Positions 54,737 to 63,638 of a stretch of 64,000 nt of DNA are shown here, in pieces. Source of the stretch: Chloroflexota bacterium (GTDB lineage Bacteria > Chloroflexota > Limnocylindria > QHBO01); contig JAILWI010000001.1 in the NCBI GenBank assembly GCA_025699005.1, forward strand, positions 620,001 through 684,000. Direction: 5' to 3'. Under the pieces are notes generated by a model. It did no database searches and had not been told where the DNA came from. It saw nothing but the letters and a program-made list of their open reading frames with translations. Within the stretch, counting starts at the first letter, position 1. Each line of letters starts with the position of its first letter. The translations under genes were made by a program, and so were the position numbers.

Positions 54737-55939
54737 GTGCTCTCGCCATCCTGGCCGAACCCTGCCGATGGCCGCCGCGCCGTACCTCCGCAGATCCGGA
54801 GGCGCGTTCGGGCGGCCGAGCGGCGTGCCCTGCGCCGAGCGGTGACGTTGAGCTCGGCATTCATGGGCAGCCTCGTGCTCGCGGATCTGGCGGCCGCCGC
54901 GGCGATCGGCACACGAGGCGTCGAGGACCTCGCGCCCATCTCGCTCGCGGTGGCGGCCGTTGCCATCGCGACCAGCCTTTTCGCCCACCGCGGCGTGCGG
55001 CCGGAGCCCCTGGCCCTCGTCGCACTGCTCGGCGTGTTCGGCATGGCGCTGCTCGGCCACGGCGTCATGCCCGACGGACGGCTGCTGGGAACCGCGCAGC
55101 TCGCGATCATCCTGCTGGGCGCCGGCCTCTTCCTGCCGTGGCACCAGCGCTGGCATCTCGGGGCGCTGGCCGCCGCATTCGGCATGACGGCGGCATTCGT
55201 CATCAGCCCCCTCTCGGTGACGATGACGTTCGTCGACCGCGGCAACCTCGTCGTGGCCGTCGCCATGGCCGCCCTGACCAGCGGCCTCGGGCACCAGCTG
55301 TGGCAGCGACGCCTGCGGAGCATGCTCGAGCAGCAGTTCGCCCTGCGACGGCTGAGCCGCTACGCACAGCGCCAGGAGGCGCATGTCACCGAGCTCAACC
55401 GCGAGCTCAACCGCGTCGCTCGGCGCGACTCGCTCACCGGCGTCGGCAACCGGCTGGCGCTCGACGAGGCCGTTTCCCGACTCCTCGAGCAGGGCGACCG
55501 GCTGCGGCCACTGCCGTTCGCCATGGTCCTGTTCGACATCGACCACTTCAAGGCCTACAACGACGCGCACGGCCACCTGGCCGGTGACGCGGCCCTCGGG
55601 CGGCTCGGCGAGATCCTGCGTCGGGCGACCCGTGGCAGCGACCTCGCGTTCCGCTACGGCGGCGAGGAGTTCCTGCTGCTCCTGCCGGACGTCGACCTCA
55701 ATGGTGCGATCGCGGTGGCCGAGCGCGTTCGCGCGGCCGCGCTCGAGGCGCGGGACCTGCCTCCGTTCACGGTGTCCGGTGGCGTCGCGCTGTGCGACCC
55801 GGCGGATGGACGCGATCCGGAGCCGCTCCTGCGGCGGGCCGATGCCGCGTTGTACCTCGCCAAGCGCGCCGGACGCGACCGCATCGCCGCGGACGAGCTT
55901 TCGGTCGCGATGCAGCGGCACGAGATCGCACTCGCCTGA
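54737..55939 (+). CDS. Membrane diguanylate cyclase (GGDEF)
   Basis: 400 aa. Five to six membrane segments (about 33-180), a coiled stretch, and a GGDEF domain (220-400) with the active-site loop FRYGGEEFLLL and RGSD five residues upstream, the RxxD product-inhibition site. FDIDHFKAYNDAHGHLAGDAAL is the substrate-binding block. It makes cyclic di-GMP. Start is GTG at 54737 by track; no ribosome-binding site is clear, so the start is uncertain. Confidence 0.92.
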   Translation: MLSPSWPNPADGRRAVPPQIRRRVRAAERRALRRAVTLSSAFMGSLVLADLAAAAAIGTRGVEDLAPISLAVAAVAIATSLFAHRGVRPEPLALVALLGVFGMALLGHGVMPDGRLLGTAQLAIILLGAGLFLPWHQRWHLGALAAAFGMTAAFVISPLSVTMTFVDRGNLVVAVAMAALTSGLGHQLWQRRLRSMLEQQFALRRLSRYAQRQEAHVTELNRELNRVARRDSLTGVGNRLALDEAVSRLLEQGDRLRPLPFAMVLFDIDHFKAYNDAHGHLAGDAALGRLGEILRRATRGSDLAFRYGGEEFLLLLPDVDLNGAIAVAERVRAAALEARDLPPFTVSGGVALCDPADGRDPEPLLRRADAALYLAKRAGRDRIAADELSVAMQRHEIALA

Positions 55940-55967
55940 GGCGATCGTGGAGGTCCGCTGCGGCGAG

Positions 55968-57509
55968 CTAGTACGTCGGCTCGTCGAGCAGCCAGCGCCC
56001 GTCCGACCTGATGAGGCGCCAGTACCCGACGAAGTCGCGTGACGAGCCCGAGTCGTAGGTCTCGGTGAAGTTCGCCTGCACGGTCGCCCGGGTGGCCGAT
56101 TGGTCGGCGACGTACAGGCTGCTGAACGAGATGGCCGCCGTGTTCGCGAACCGATCGTCCAGGTTGCCCTGTCGCTCGTAGGTCGCCTTCATCCTCGGGC
56201 TCCAGAGCGCGTACGCGTCGTCGAAGCGGCCATCCACGACGTGGTCGTAGAACGCGGCCACGGCGTCGTCAGGCCCGGCGAAGGCCACGCTCGCCGCCGT
56301 CGGGGCCGGCGTCGGCACCGGAGCCCGGGTCGCGGGTGCCCGGGTCGGCGCGTCCGATGGAGTGTTCACGGCCGATGCCTCGTCGCTCGGTGATGGCTCG
56401 GTGGTCGGTGATGGTGTCGGGGTGAAGGCATGTCCGCCGATCGACCCCAGCACCGCCTCGGGCAGCGGGACATCGAGGTTGTCGTCTCCGATGAGCGCCC
56501 GTCCGACGCCGTACCCCCCGCCGGCCAGGAGGAGCAGCAGCAACGCTGCCCATGCGATCACGGGTCCGCGTCGGGCCGGACGCCGCGGGTCCTTCGCCGC
56601 CGCCACGCGTGGGCCCATGACCGGCGCCAGGAGCTCGGTGCCGGGTCGCTGCGGTGCCGCCTTCGCACGTTCGATCCAGGCGTGGAGGGCGACGCGCATC
56701 GCCTCGGCGTTGGCGTAGCGGTCGGCCGGTGACTCGGCCATCGCCCGTTGGACGATCGAAGCCAGGTCGCGCGGGATCGCGGGCGCGACCATGCGTGGAT
56801 CGGGAGGTGGACGGCCGATCCGCGCGGTCGCCACCGCGTACGGTCCGTCACCGTCGAATGGCCGCCGCCCGGTCAGCATCTCGTAGAGCACCACGCCGAG
56901 CCCATAGAGGTCGCTGCGCTCATCGGCTCGATCGCCGCGCGCCTGCTCCGGGCTGATGTAGTCGACGGATCCGAGCAGCGCGCCGGTCTTCGTGAGAGTC
57001 CCGGCGCCCATCGCGCGGGCAATGCCGAAGTCGGCGACGGCCGCGCGCCCGTCCGACCGCAGAAGGACGTTGCCCGGCTTCACGTCGCGATGGACGACTC
57101 CGGCGGCGTGCGCCGCCTCGAGCGCGGCCGCGACGTCCGCCGCGATCTGGGCCGCCTGAGCCGGGTCGAGCTGTCCCTCTTGCCTGAGCAGCCCGGAGAG
57201 GTCGCCGCCGTCCACGAGCTCCATGACGATCGAGGCCACGGGCTCGGTGCCGACGTCGTAGATCGCCACGACGTTCGGGTGGGTGACCGACGCGGCGCTG
57301 CGGGCCTCGGCGGCGAAGCGCGCGGTGAAGTGAGCGTCCTCGGCGAGATCCGGGCGCATGAGCTTGATGGCGACGGGCCGATCGAGCTGCTCGTCATGGC
57401 CGCGGAAGACCGATGCCATCCCGCCCCTCGCGATGAGCTCGCCGATCCGATACCGCCCGCCCACGACGGCAGGTAGCCCTTCCCGACCGTGGCCTTCCGC
57501 ACCCTGCAT
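55968..57509 (-). CDS. Ser/Thr protein kinase with extracytoplasmic domain
   Basis: 513 aa. The Hanks-type kinase domain (18-275) contains GRYRIGELIARGGMASVF, AIKLM Lys, VVHRDVKPGNVLL and DFGIARA. A membrane helix (about 340-360) follows; a Thr/Pro-rich linker then leads to a terminal domain (about 410-513) of the NTF2/SnoaL-like type (AVAAFYDHVVDGRFDDAYALWS). The start is ATG 57509; the track's upstream portion is antisense to the LLM gene. Likely a PknB-like envelope-signal sensor. Confidence 0.92.
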   Translation of the reverse strand: MQGAEGHGREGLPAVVGGRYRIGELIARGGMASVFRGHDEQLDRPVAIKLMRPDLAEDAHFTARFAAEARSAASVTHPNVVAIYDVGTEPVASIVMELVDGGDLSGLLRQEGQLDPAQAAQIAADVAAALEAAHAAGVVHRDVKPGNVLLRSDGRAAVADFGIARAMGAGTLTKTGALLGSVDYISPEQARGDRADERSDLYGLGVVLYEMLTGRRPFDGDGPYAVATARIGRPPPDPRMVAPAIPRDLASIVQRAMAESPADRYANAEAMRVALHAWIERAKAAPQRPGTELLAPVMGPRVAAAKDPRRPARRGPVIAWAALLLLLLAGGGYGVGRALIGDDNLDVPLPEAVLGSIGGHAFTPTPSPTTEPSPSDEASAVNTPSDAPTRAPATRAPVPTPAPTAASVAFAGPDDAVAAFYDHVVDGRFDDAYALWSPRMKATYERQGNLDDRFANTAAISFSSLYVADQSATRATVQANFTETYDSGSSRDFVGYWRLIRSDGRWLLDEPTY

Positions 57510-57557
57510 GAGGAGGGAACAAGCAGGTCGCGTACCACCGTATGGCACCATCGACCG

Positions 57558-58433
57558 ATGCGGGTCGGGCTCCAGATCAACCAGTTCACGTGGCCCGGCG
57601 GAGCGTCGGCCATCGGCCCGACGTTGGCGCGCATCGGCCGCACCGCCGACGACGTCGGTTTCGACTCGATCTGGGTCATGGACCACTTCTTCCAGATCCG
57701 CGGCCTCGGGCCACCGGAGGCGCCGATGCTCGAGGGCCAGACGGCGCTCGGCTTTCTCGCCGCGCACACCGAGCGTGCGCGGATCGGGCTCATGGTCGGC
57801 GGCGTCCACTACCGCCGCCCCGGGCTGTGGATCAAGGCCACCACCACCCTGGACGTCCTGAGCGGTGGACGCGCCTGGTTCGGCATCGGTGCGGCATGGA
57901 ACGTCCACGAGTCGAAGGGGCTCGGCTTCGGCTTTCCGGAGCTGAAGGAGCGGTTCGCGATGCTCGAGGACACGCTGCGGATGGCCCACGGCATGTGGAG
58001 CGGTGGCAGCGGCAGTGGCGAGGCCCTCGAGGGCACGACGATGACGGCGACGCACCTCATCAACTCGCCGCAGTCGCTGAGCCGTCCGCGCGTGCCGATC
58101 CTGGTCGGCGGCGGCGGTGAGCGCAGGACGCTGCGCCTCGCGGCCCAGTACGCCGACGCGTGCAACATCTTCGGGCGCTCGCCGGAGTTCGTGCGCCACA
58201 AGCTCTCGATCCTGCGGGAGCACTGCGACCGCCTCGACCGCCCCTACGACGAGATCGAGCGCACGATCCTCACCTCCTACGACATGGGTGCGGAGTCACC
58301 CTCGGAGCTCGTCGACCGCCTCGGAGCGCTGGGCGAGGCCGGGGCGCAGCATGCGATCCTCAGCGTCCGCGGCGTTGCCGACACGTCCCGTCTCGAGCGC
58401 ATCGGGGCGGAGGTGCTCCCGCAGCTACGCTGA
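57558..58433 (+). CDS. LLM class F420-dependent oxidoreductase
   Basis: 291 aa, third luciferase-like oxidoreductase of the window, in the TIGR03560-type F420 group (MRVGLQINQFTWPGG, FDSIWVMDHFFQIRGLG, VGGVHYRRPGLWIKATTTLDVLSGGRAWFGIG). ATG 57558 matches the usual short N-terminus; the track starts 23 codons early. Divergent from the Ser/Thr kinase. Confidence 0.9.
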   Translation: MRVGLQINQFTWPGGASAIGPTLARIGRTADDVGFDSIWVMDHFFQIRGLGPPEAPMLEGQTALGFLAAHTERARIGLMVGGVHYRRPGLWIKATTTLDVLSGGRAWFGIGAAWNVHESKGLGFGFPELKERFAMLEDTLRMAHGMWSGGSGSGEALEGTTMTATHLINSPQSLSRPRVPILVGGGGERRTLRLAAQYADACNIFGRSPEFVRHKLSILREHCDRLDRPYDEIERTILTSYDMGAESPSELVDRLGALGEAGAQHAILSVRGVADTSRLERIGAEVLPQLR

Positions 58434-58474
58434 GCCTCGCTCGTCGCCGTCGGGGTAGGCCATCGGCTTCGCCG

Positions 58475-59809
58475 TCAGCTCGAGGCTGGCTGCGCCAGGC
58501 CGGGTCGGACGCCGACGAGATGCTCCGAGGCCCGTAGCCACCGCAGCGGCAGCAGCGCCACGATGAGCAGGCCGGCCGATACGAGCAGCAGCCCGTCCAC
58601 ACCCAGGTAGCCGGCCGCGCCACCGCCCGCCAGCGAGCCGACGACCTGCCCGACCGCCAGGAAGACGGAATAGAGCCCCATGATCGCCCCGCGATCGACC
58701 GGATGCTCCTCGCTGATGTCGGCGAGCATGCCGAGCGCCGCCGGCGTCGCCCCGGCGAGCACGAACAGGCCGCCCGCCGCCACGAGACCCAATCCGATGA
58801 GGAGCGGTGCGCCCCACGTCGCGGCATGGTTGAGCCCGAACACCGCTCCGGCCATGACCAGGCCGCCGATGATGCCGATGGCCATGATCGTCGTGCGCCG
58901 ATAGGCCTTGAAGCGGTTGCCCCAGTAGAACAGGCCGGCGAAGAACACGAGCATCGCCACCGCGAGGCCGATGCTCACCTGGGTCGGCTCGAACCCGCCC
59001 ATCAGGAGCTGGTCCTCGAACCCGGGGCGCGGCTCGTCGACGAGCTGGAAGATGGATTGGCTGGTCCAGGCACCGATGAACGCGTTCACGGCGATCCAGG
59101 TCGGGGCCAGCAGCCACACCGATCGGCTCGACAGGACGGCCCGATAGCGGGCGAAGTCGAATCCGCGCGCGGTGGCGGCGACCCCGCCCGCGCGGATCTC
59201 GGACGCCGCCGCCCCGGTCGCTTCCGACCCCCGCTGGTCCTCGTCGCGCGAAACGCCGAAGCGGTAGATGAGGAAGCTGACTCCGTACAGCACCGCGTTG
59301 AGATAGAACGCGTTGCGATCGAGCAGCGCCCACAGTCCGCCGGCCGCGACGAGCCCGCCGCCGATGCCGGCGAGGGTGGCCGCCTCGAACTGGGCGACGG
59401 TGCGGCCGCGCAGGCCCTCGTCATGCGACGTGGCGAGCGCGATGAAACCGAGGATCGACGGGATGCTGGCCGCGGCCGCGGCGCCCTCCAGCCAGCGGGT
59501 GCCGCCCAGGATGACGAGATCGGTGGTGAGGGCGGTCATGACGACCGCGACCGCTCCGAAGATCGGCCCGATCTGCATGATGCGCCTCGCGCCGAAGCGG
59601 TCGGAGAGCACGCCGAAGATGGGGGAGAGGACGAGCTCGGCCAGGAAGAACGTGGCCGTCAGCAGGCCGACCTCGAAGGCGGTGACGTTCCGTCCGGCCT
59701 CGAAGTTCTCCAGCTCGGCCAGGTAGAAGACGAGCAGCCCCCCGGTCAGCCCGGTGCTGAAGCGGAGGGTGAACGTACCGACCAGGACGGCGTTGAGCGA
59801 GCGGCGCAT
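58475..59809 (-). CDS. MFS transporter
   Basis: 444 aa, 12 membrane segments. The helix 2-3 motif A is FGVLSDRFGARRIMQIG, and GRTVAQFEAATLAGIGGGLVAAGG-like motif C follows. It resembles the MFS/YbfB-drug-efflux group, substrate unknown. CATACT lies eight bases before the ATG. Confidence 0.9.
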   Translation of the reverse strand: MRRSLNAVLVGTFTLRFSTGLTGGLLVFYLAELENFEAGRNVTAFEVGLLTATFFLAELVLSPIFGVLSDRFGARRIMQIGPIFGAVAVVMTALTTDLVILGGTRWLEGAAAAASIPSILGFIALATSHDEGLRGRTVAQFEAATLAGIGGGLVAAGGLWALLDRNAFYLNAVLYGVSFLIYRFGVSRDEDQRGSEATGAAASEIRAGGVAATARGFDFARYRAVLSSRSVWLLAPTWIAVNAFIGAWTSQSIFQLVDEPRPGFEDQLLMGGFEPTQVSIGLAVAMLVFFAGLFYWGNRFKAYRRTTIMAIGIIGGLVMAGAVFGLNHAATWGAPLLIGLGLVAAGGLFVLAGATPAALGMLADISEEHPVDRGAIMGLYSVFLAVGQVVGSLAGGGAAGYLGVDGLLLVSAGLLIVALLPLRWLRASEHLVGVRPGLAQPASS

Positions 59810-59860
59810 GAGCGCGCAGTATGCCGCGCCGCCGGGTGGCGGTCCACGGTCGGGCAGCAG

Positions 59861-59888
59861 GACGCCCCCGCCGCTGGGCGGGGGCGTC
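59861..59888. terminator. 12-bp perfect GC-rich hairpin between thioredoxin and MFS genes
   Basis: GACGCCCCCGCC-GCTG-GGCGGGGGCGTC. It lies 18 bases past the stop of the thioredoxin gene on the minus strand. No U-tract follows, so it may be a factor-assisted terminator or mRNA-end stabiliser. Confidence 0.55.
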
Positions 59889-59905
59889 GAATGCTGGGTC
59901 GACGG

Positions 59906-60253
59906 TCAGGCGGTGGCGCCGTTGCTCAACGCAGGAAGGCCGAACGCCTCCTCGAGCGCCTCGGCGGGACGGAACCCGACCGCGGCCTTGGGGGCCTCAC
60001 CCGGTGCGAACAGCGCAACCGTCGGGATGCTCATGATCCCGTAGCGCATGGCGGTCTGCGGGTTGGCGTCGACGTCGAGCTTGCGGACCTCGACGGTGCC
60101 CTCGTACTTGGCGGCGAGCTTCTCGATCTCCGGGGCGACCATGCGGCACGGACCGCACCATTCTGCCCAGAAATCGACGACGACGGGCTTGTCGCTCTGG
60201 AGGACATCGGCCTCGAAGGTCGCATCGGTGACTTCGCGAACGTTGGCGGACAT
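59906..60253 (-). CDS. trxA: Thioredoxin
   Basis: 115 aa cytoplasmic disulphide reductase with the active site WCGPCRMVAPE near residue 32 and the cis-Pro block SIPTVALFAPG. An AAAGGA ribosome-binding site precedes the ATG. It lies 38 bases behind the ArsR regulator gene and is probably controlled by it. Confidence 0.96.
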   Translation of the reverse strand: MSANVREVTDATFEADVLQSDKPVVVDFWAEWCGPCRMVAPEIEKLAAKYEGTVEVRKLDVDANPQTAMRYGIMSIPTVALFAPGEAPKAAVGFRPAEALEEAFGLPALSNGATA

Positions 60254-60291
60254 GGGATTCCTTTCTCGTGGTCGGACTGAGCGTCGCGGCG

Positions 60292-60585
60292 TCAGCCGGC
60301 GACGAGCTGAAGTGCTCGGTAGGCGTCGAGGACTCGGTCATCGACGAGTCGGTAGAAGACGGTCGTCCCGTCACGGCGGCTGCGCACCAGGCCGGCCGAG
60401 CGGAGCACGCTGAGGTGCTGGCTCATGTTCGGCACCTGGCAGCCGACGTCGTGCGACAGGTCGCTCACGCTTCGCTCGCCTCCGGCGAGCTGCTCGAGGA
60501 CGCAGAGCCGCTTCGGATCGGCCATGGCACGCGCGATGAGCGCGGCCCGATTTCGTGCATCCTCGCTGGTGAATGTCGCCTCCAT
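60292..60585 (-). CDS. ArsR/SmtB-family transcriptional regulator
   Basis: 97 aa winged-helix protein. SVSDLSHDVGCQVPNMSQHLSVLRSAGLVRSRRDGTTVFYRL is the HTH and wing. Cys residues at RLCVLEQL and DVGCQVP are compatible with metal or redox sensing but do not match the standard ArsR metal motif, so the signal is open. ATG 60585 is five bases after TAGTAT; the track starts 55 codons early. The operator at 60606-60621 lies upstream. Confidence 0.92.
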   Translation of the reverse strand: MEATFTSEDARNRAALIARAMADPKRLCVLEQLAGGERSVSDLSHDVGCQVPNMSQHLSVLRSAGLVRSRRDGTTVFYRLVDDRVLDAYRALQLVAG

Positions 60586-60590
60586 GGCGC

Positions 60591-60621
60591 ATACTATCTC
60601 ACAAGTTGCGCAATCACGCAA
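60591..60621 (-). promoter_or_regulatory. arsR-trxA promoter and operator
   Basis: On the minus strand TAGTAT (60596-60591) is the -10 box, five bases before the ATG. TTGCG-N6-CGCAA (60606-60621) is a perfect inverted repeat covering the -35 area and is the probable ArsR operator. Confidence 0.65.
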
Positions 60622-60658
60622 TGATAGGGTGCGCCTCGACGGGTGACCGGGACGGCGG

Positions 60659-62068
60659 TCAGGCCGCTGCCGAGCTCGCCTCGCTCGGGAGTTGGGCGGG
60701 TCGCGACACCTCGGTGACACGGGCCGCCGTGAAGCGGCCGATGCCCGCACCGACGAACAGGATGGCGAAGGCGGGATAGCCGCCGAGCAGCATCACCACC
60801 GACGACAGCGCCACGCCGCCCGTGTAGGCACCGACGTTGCGCACGACGAAGTGGCTCTGGAAGGCGAGGACGTCCGGCCCGGTCGCGAGGCGGAAGAGCC
60901 GCTCGTTGGCTGCGAGCTGGCCGGCGGTGTCGCCGGCTGCCATGAGCACCGTGACGAGCACGAGCACGAGCGGCGCGAGCGGGTTCACCGGGTGGGCCGC
61001 CAGGCCGAGGGTCAGCGCCACGCCGCGCAGCAGGAACGAGTTTCGCAGGAGGCGAGACGAGGAACCTCCGCGAAGGTGCGAGCTGACGTACAGCGATGCG
61101 AGAACCAGGGTCCCGGAGCTGATGGCCGACAGGGCGATCGCGAAGCCGGCGCCCGTGTTCAGGACGGCGATGGCGTAGACGGAGAGGAACGGCGACAGAC
61201 CGGCCGAGAGGAGCGCCAGTGTCATGACGTTCCCGTGCCGGCGCAGCCGGGCCTGCTCGTCGCTGTTCCACGCCGTCCGACGGGGCACCCGAATCCGACC
61301 CGGAGCGGGCAGACGCCGCAGGATCACGAGCGGCACGAGTCCGGCGATGCCGGACACGAGGAGTGGGATGACGTAGGCCCACAGGCCGATGCCGGCCACG
61401 AGACCGTCGATGGTGAAGGCGATGGGCAGCAGGATCACCGAGCCGATCCCGAGCGCGATGCCCCCGAGGCGAGGAGCGATCAGGCGTCGCTCGTCGTCGG
61501 GCAGGATGATCTGGTACCACGACTGCTGGAGGCTATACGCGGTCGCGCCCAGCGCGCCGAGGATGCCGCTGACCACGCCGATGAGCGCGATCGCCGCCCA
61601 GGTCGGCAGGAGTCCGATCGCGGCGAGCGCCACGGCGCCGGCGAGCAGGAAGCCACGTGGCTCCCCGATCGTGGCGAACAGCACGACGAGCCCGCGAAGG
61701 TTGCCATCGGTCCGATCGAGCCAGCTGGGGAGCCAGCGCTGCGACATCGTCCCCACGGCCGGCAGGACGGCGACCGCCGTCGCCAGGGCCGGGTGGGCGC
61801 CGAGAGCCAGGAGCAGCGGAATCGTGATGGCGGGGCCGGTCAGCGCGCCGATGAAACCCTGGGCGATCGCCAGGATGCGAAACGGTCGGTACTGCCGGGC
61901 GGCGAAGGATCGCCAGTCGAGGACGGCGGGATGACGGGAAATTCGAGGTGCGCGCACGGAGGTCGAGTTGCCTTGTCCGGGAGCGCGCGTACTCCGATCA
62001 GACCCGTTCTGATCGACGTCGGTGCAGGGCGTCCCAGCCGGGCATCCGACTCCAGGAGCATACGGCAT
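60659..62068 (-). CDS. MFS transporter
   Basis: Up to 469 aa with about 12 membrane segments. It lacks clear motif A and instead has GFIGALTGPAITIPLLLALG in helix one and SYxLQQSWYQIILPDDERR-like loop sequence, which suggests a divergent MFS group. An ATG at 62068 follows AGGGA by about seven bases; a GTG at 61957 that begins closer to the helix is an alternative. No substrate can be named. Confidence 0.82.
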   Translation of the reverse strand: MPYAPGVGCPAGTPCTDVDQNGSDRSTRAPGQGNSTSVRAPRISRHPAVLDWRSFAARQYRPFRILAIAQGFIGALTGPAITIPLLLALGAHPALATAVAVLPAVGTMSQRWLPSWLDRTDGNLRGLVVLFATIGEPRGFLLAGAVALAAIGLLPTWAAIALIGVVSGILGALGATAYSLQQSWYQIILPDDERRLIAPRLGGIALGIGSVILLPIAFTIDGLVAGIGLWAYVIPLLVSGIAGLVPLVILRRLPAPGRIRVPRRTAWNSDEQARLRRHGNVMTLALLSAGLSPFLSVYAIAVLNTGAGFAIALSAISSGTLVLASLYVSSHLRGGSSSRLLRNSFLLRGVALTLGLAAHPVNPLAPLVLVLVTVLMAAGDTAGQLAANERLFRLATGPDVLAFQSHFVVRNVGAYTGGVALSSVVMLLGGYPAFAILFVGAGIGRFTAARVTEVSRPAQLPSEASSAAA

Positions 62069-62159
62069 CCCTCAGTGGCATGCGCATGACCGGATCGTCC
62101 GGGGTCGGGTCCGGGTTGCGACACACGAGTTGTCGCGATCGGCGCCCAATCTCACCGGC

Positions 62160-62324
62160 ATGAACATTCTTCTCGACTGCGCGTGGTGCGGCGACGAGGT
62201 CGTCTTCTCGGTCGACGAGACCGACGACGAGCTCGTGTGCAGCGCCTGCAACACCCGAATGGCGTTCGCACCGGATCCGATGACCACGTATCAGCTGCTG
62301 TACGAGGGCGCGCAGGCCGCCTGA
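62160..62324 (+). CDS. Small zinc-ribbon-type protein (54 aa)
   Basis: MNILLDCAWCGDEVVFSV then LVCSACNTRMAF: two CxxC knuckles (DCAWC and VCSAC) about 21 residues apart suit one zinc ion. CAATCT lies seven bases before the ATG. Small zinc ribbons bind nucleic acid or protein partners; the role here is unknown. Confidence 0.8.
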   Translation: MNILLDCAWCGDEVVFSVDETDDELVCSACNTRMAFAPDPMTTYQLLYEGAQAA

Positions 62325-62371
62325 CGCGTCCGCCGCTGCAGCCCGTCTGCCGATGTGGCAGGCTCGGCGGC

Positions 62372-63061
62372 ATGGGACCCGCTCCGCGCGCCTCGGCCCG
62401 GCGTCGCATCGGATCGACGCTGCTGGCGGCCGCGCTGCTGGTCGGCCTCGGCGCGATCGCCGCGTACTCGTTCGGTGCCGTCGACCTGGCGCCGGTCTTC
62501 GGTGGTCGCATTCCGCGGGTCGCCTACGACGCGTACCTCTCGGCCGAGCGCAATGCCCCCACGATCACCGAGTCGTGCAGCGTCGACTGGGCCGTCGTGG
62601 CCGGCATCGCCCAGGTCGAGTCACGCCATGGCCGGATCGACGAGGACCATCGGCTCGACGCGGACGGCACGGTCGAGCCGCCGATTCGCGGACGGCAGCT
62701 CGACGGCACGGGAGGGACGCAGACGATCGTCGATACCGACGATGGCGAGCTGGACGGAGACCCTGCCTGGGACCGTGCGATGGGTCCGCTGCAGTTCATT
62801 CCGACCACGTGGCGTGAGCTTGGACGGGACGGCAACGACGACGGAACGGCCGACCCGGACAACCTCTATGACGCCGCCCTGACCGCGGTCGCCCACCTCT
62901 GTCTGCGCGAGCCGGGCGACTACAGCGCGCGCGCCGAGCTGCGGCGGGCGCTCATCGCCTACAACGCCTCGGGCCGCTACGCGGACGATGTGCTGCGCTG
63001 GATCGAGCGCTACCGGTCAGAGCCGCTCGACGAGATCCTCGAGGCCTCGCCCGAGGCCTGA
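62372..63061 (+). CDS. Lytic transglycosylase (MltB-like)
   Basis: 229 aa. An N-terminal membrane/signal segment (RRRIGSTLLAAALLVGLGAIAAYSF) precedes a transglycosylase domain with catalytic Glu in GIAQVESRHGRID, then MGPLQFIPTTWRELGRDGNDDG and IAYNASGRYADDVLRWIERY, typical of SLT/MltB-type enzymes that cut peptidoglycan. It is likely periplasmic or wall-located. Ends 5 bp from the convergent cyclophilin gene. Confidence 0.93.
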   Translation: MGPAPRASARRRIGSTLLAAALLVGLGAIAAYSFGAVDLAPVFGGRIPRVAYDAYLSAERNAPTITESCSVDWAVVAGIAQVESRHGRIDEDHRLDADGTVEPPIRGRQLDGTGGTQTIVDTDDGELDGDPAWDRAMGPLQFIPTTWRELGRDGNDDGTADPDNLYDAALTAVAHLCLREPGDYSARAELRRALIAYNASGRYADDVLRWIERYRSEPLDEILEASPEA

Positions 63062-63065
63062 CGGT

Positions 63066-63572
63066 TCAGGACTCGTTGATCTCGATCGTCTCGATCCGAT
63101 CGCCGGGCTCACGGTCGCGCTGAGGGTCGCGCTCGCGCAGTGACATCACGACGTCCATGCCGTCGGTGACGTGACCGAAGACCGAGTGGCGGTTGTCGAG
63201 GTGCGGCGTGGGGCCATGCGTGATGAAGAACTGGCTGCCGTTCGTCCCGGGGCCCGCATTGGCCATCGACAGGACCCCGGCGCCGTCGTGTCGCAGCTCC
63301 GGGTGGAACTCGTCGCCGAACTGGTAGCCGGGACCGCCCGTACCGGTGCCGGTCGGATCGCCTCCCTGGGCCATGAACCCCCCGATCACCCGGTGGAACG
63401 TGGTGCCGTCGTAGAAGCCCGATCGGGCGAGATTGACGAAATTCTCGACGGTCAGCGGCGCGCGGTCGGCATGGAGATCGACGACGAAGTCGCCCTTCTC
63501 GGTCTTGAATCGGGCGCTGTACTGCTTCGAGGTGTCGAGCGCGCCTGTCGGCGGGCTGGGTCGGTCGGCCAT
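63066..63572 (-). CDS. Peptidyl-prolyl cis-trans isomerase (cyclophilin)
   Basis: 168 aa, no signal peptide. Cyclophilin blocks are [29 protein letters not shown] (catalytic Arg), [34 protein letters not shown]. It speeds proline isomerisation in the cytoplasm. ATG 63572 has AGGAG at the proper spacing; TAGCAT lies further upstream as a -10 box. Confidence 0.95.
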   Translation of the reverse strand: MADRPSPPTGALDTSKQYSARFKTEKGDFVVDLHADRAPLTVENFVNLARSGFYDGTTFHRVIGGFMAQGGDPTGTGTGGPGYQFGDEFHPELRHDGAGVLSMANAGPGTNGSQFFITHGPTPHLDNRHSVFGHVTDGMDVVMSLRERDPQRDREPGDRIETIEINES

Positions 63573-63600
63573 CGGTTCTCCTGCGTTGGTGTGCGCATCG

Positions 63601-63632
63601 ATGCTACCGGACCTCGCCTCCGCTGGTAGCCT
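63601..63632. promoter_or_regulatory. Divergent promoters: TAGCAT (minus) and TAGCCT (plus)
   Basis: TAGCAT on the minus strand (63606-63601) serves the cyclophilin gene with a short leader. TAGCCT on the plus strand (63627-63632) is six bases before the ATG of the amidohydrolase. Confidence 0.55.
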
Positions 63633-63638
63633 CCGCCC

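Noticed and set aside
54359-55921. 520-aa ORF across the diguanylate cyclase gene
   Set aside because: Only its last 77 residues, with AGGAGG upstream, look real; the rest is antisense to a GGDEF gene.
59861-59888. Hairpin as a classical rho-independent terminator
   Set aside because: No U-tract on either strand; kept as a low-confidence terminator only.
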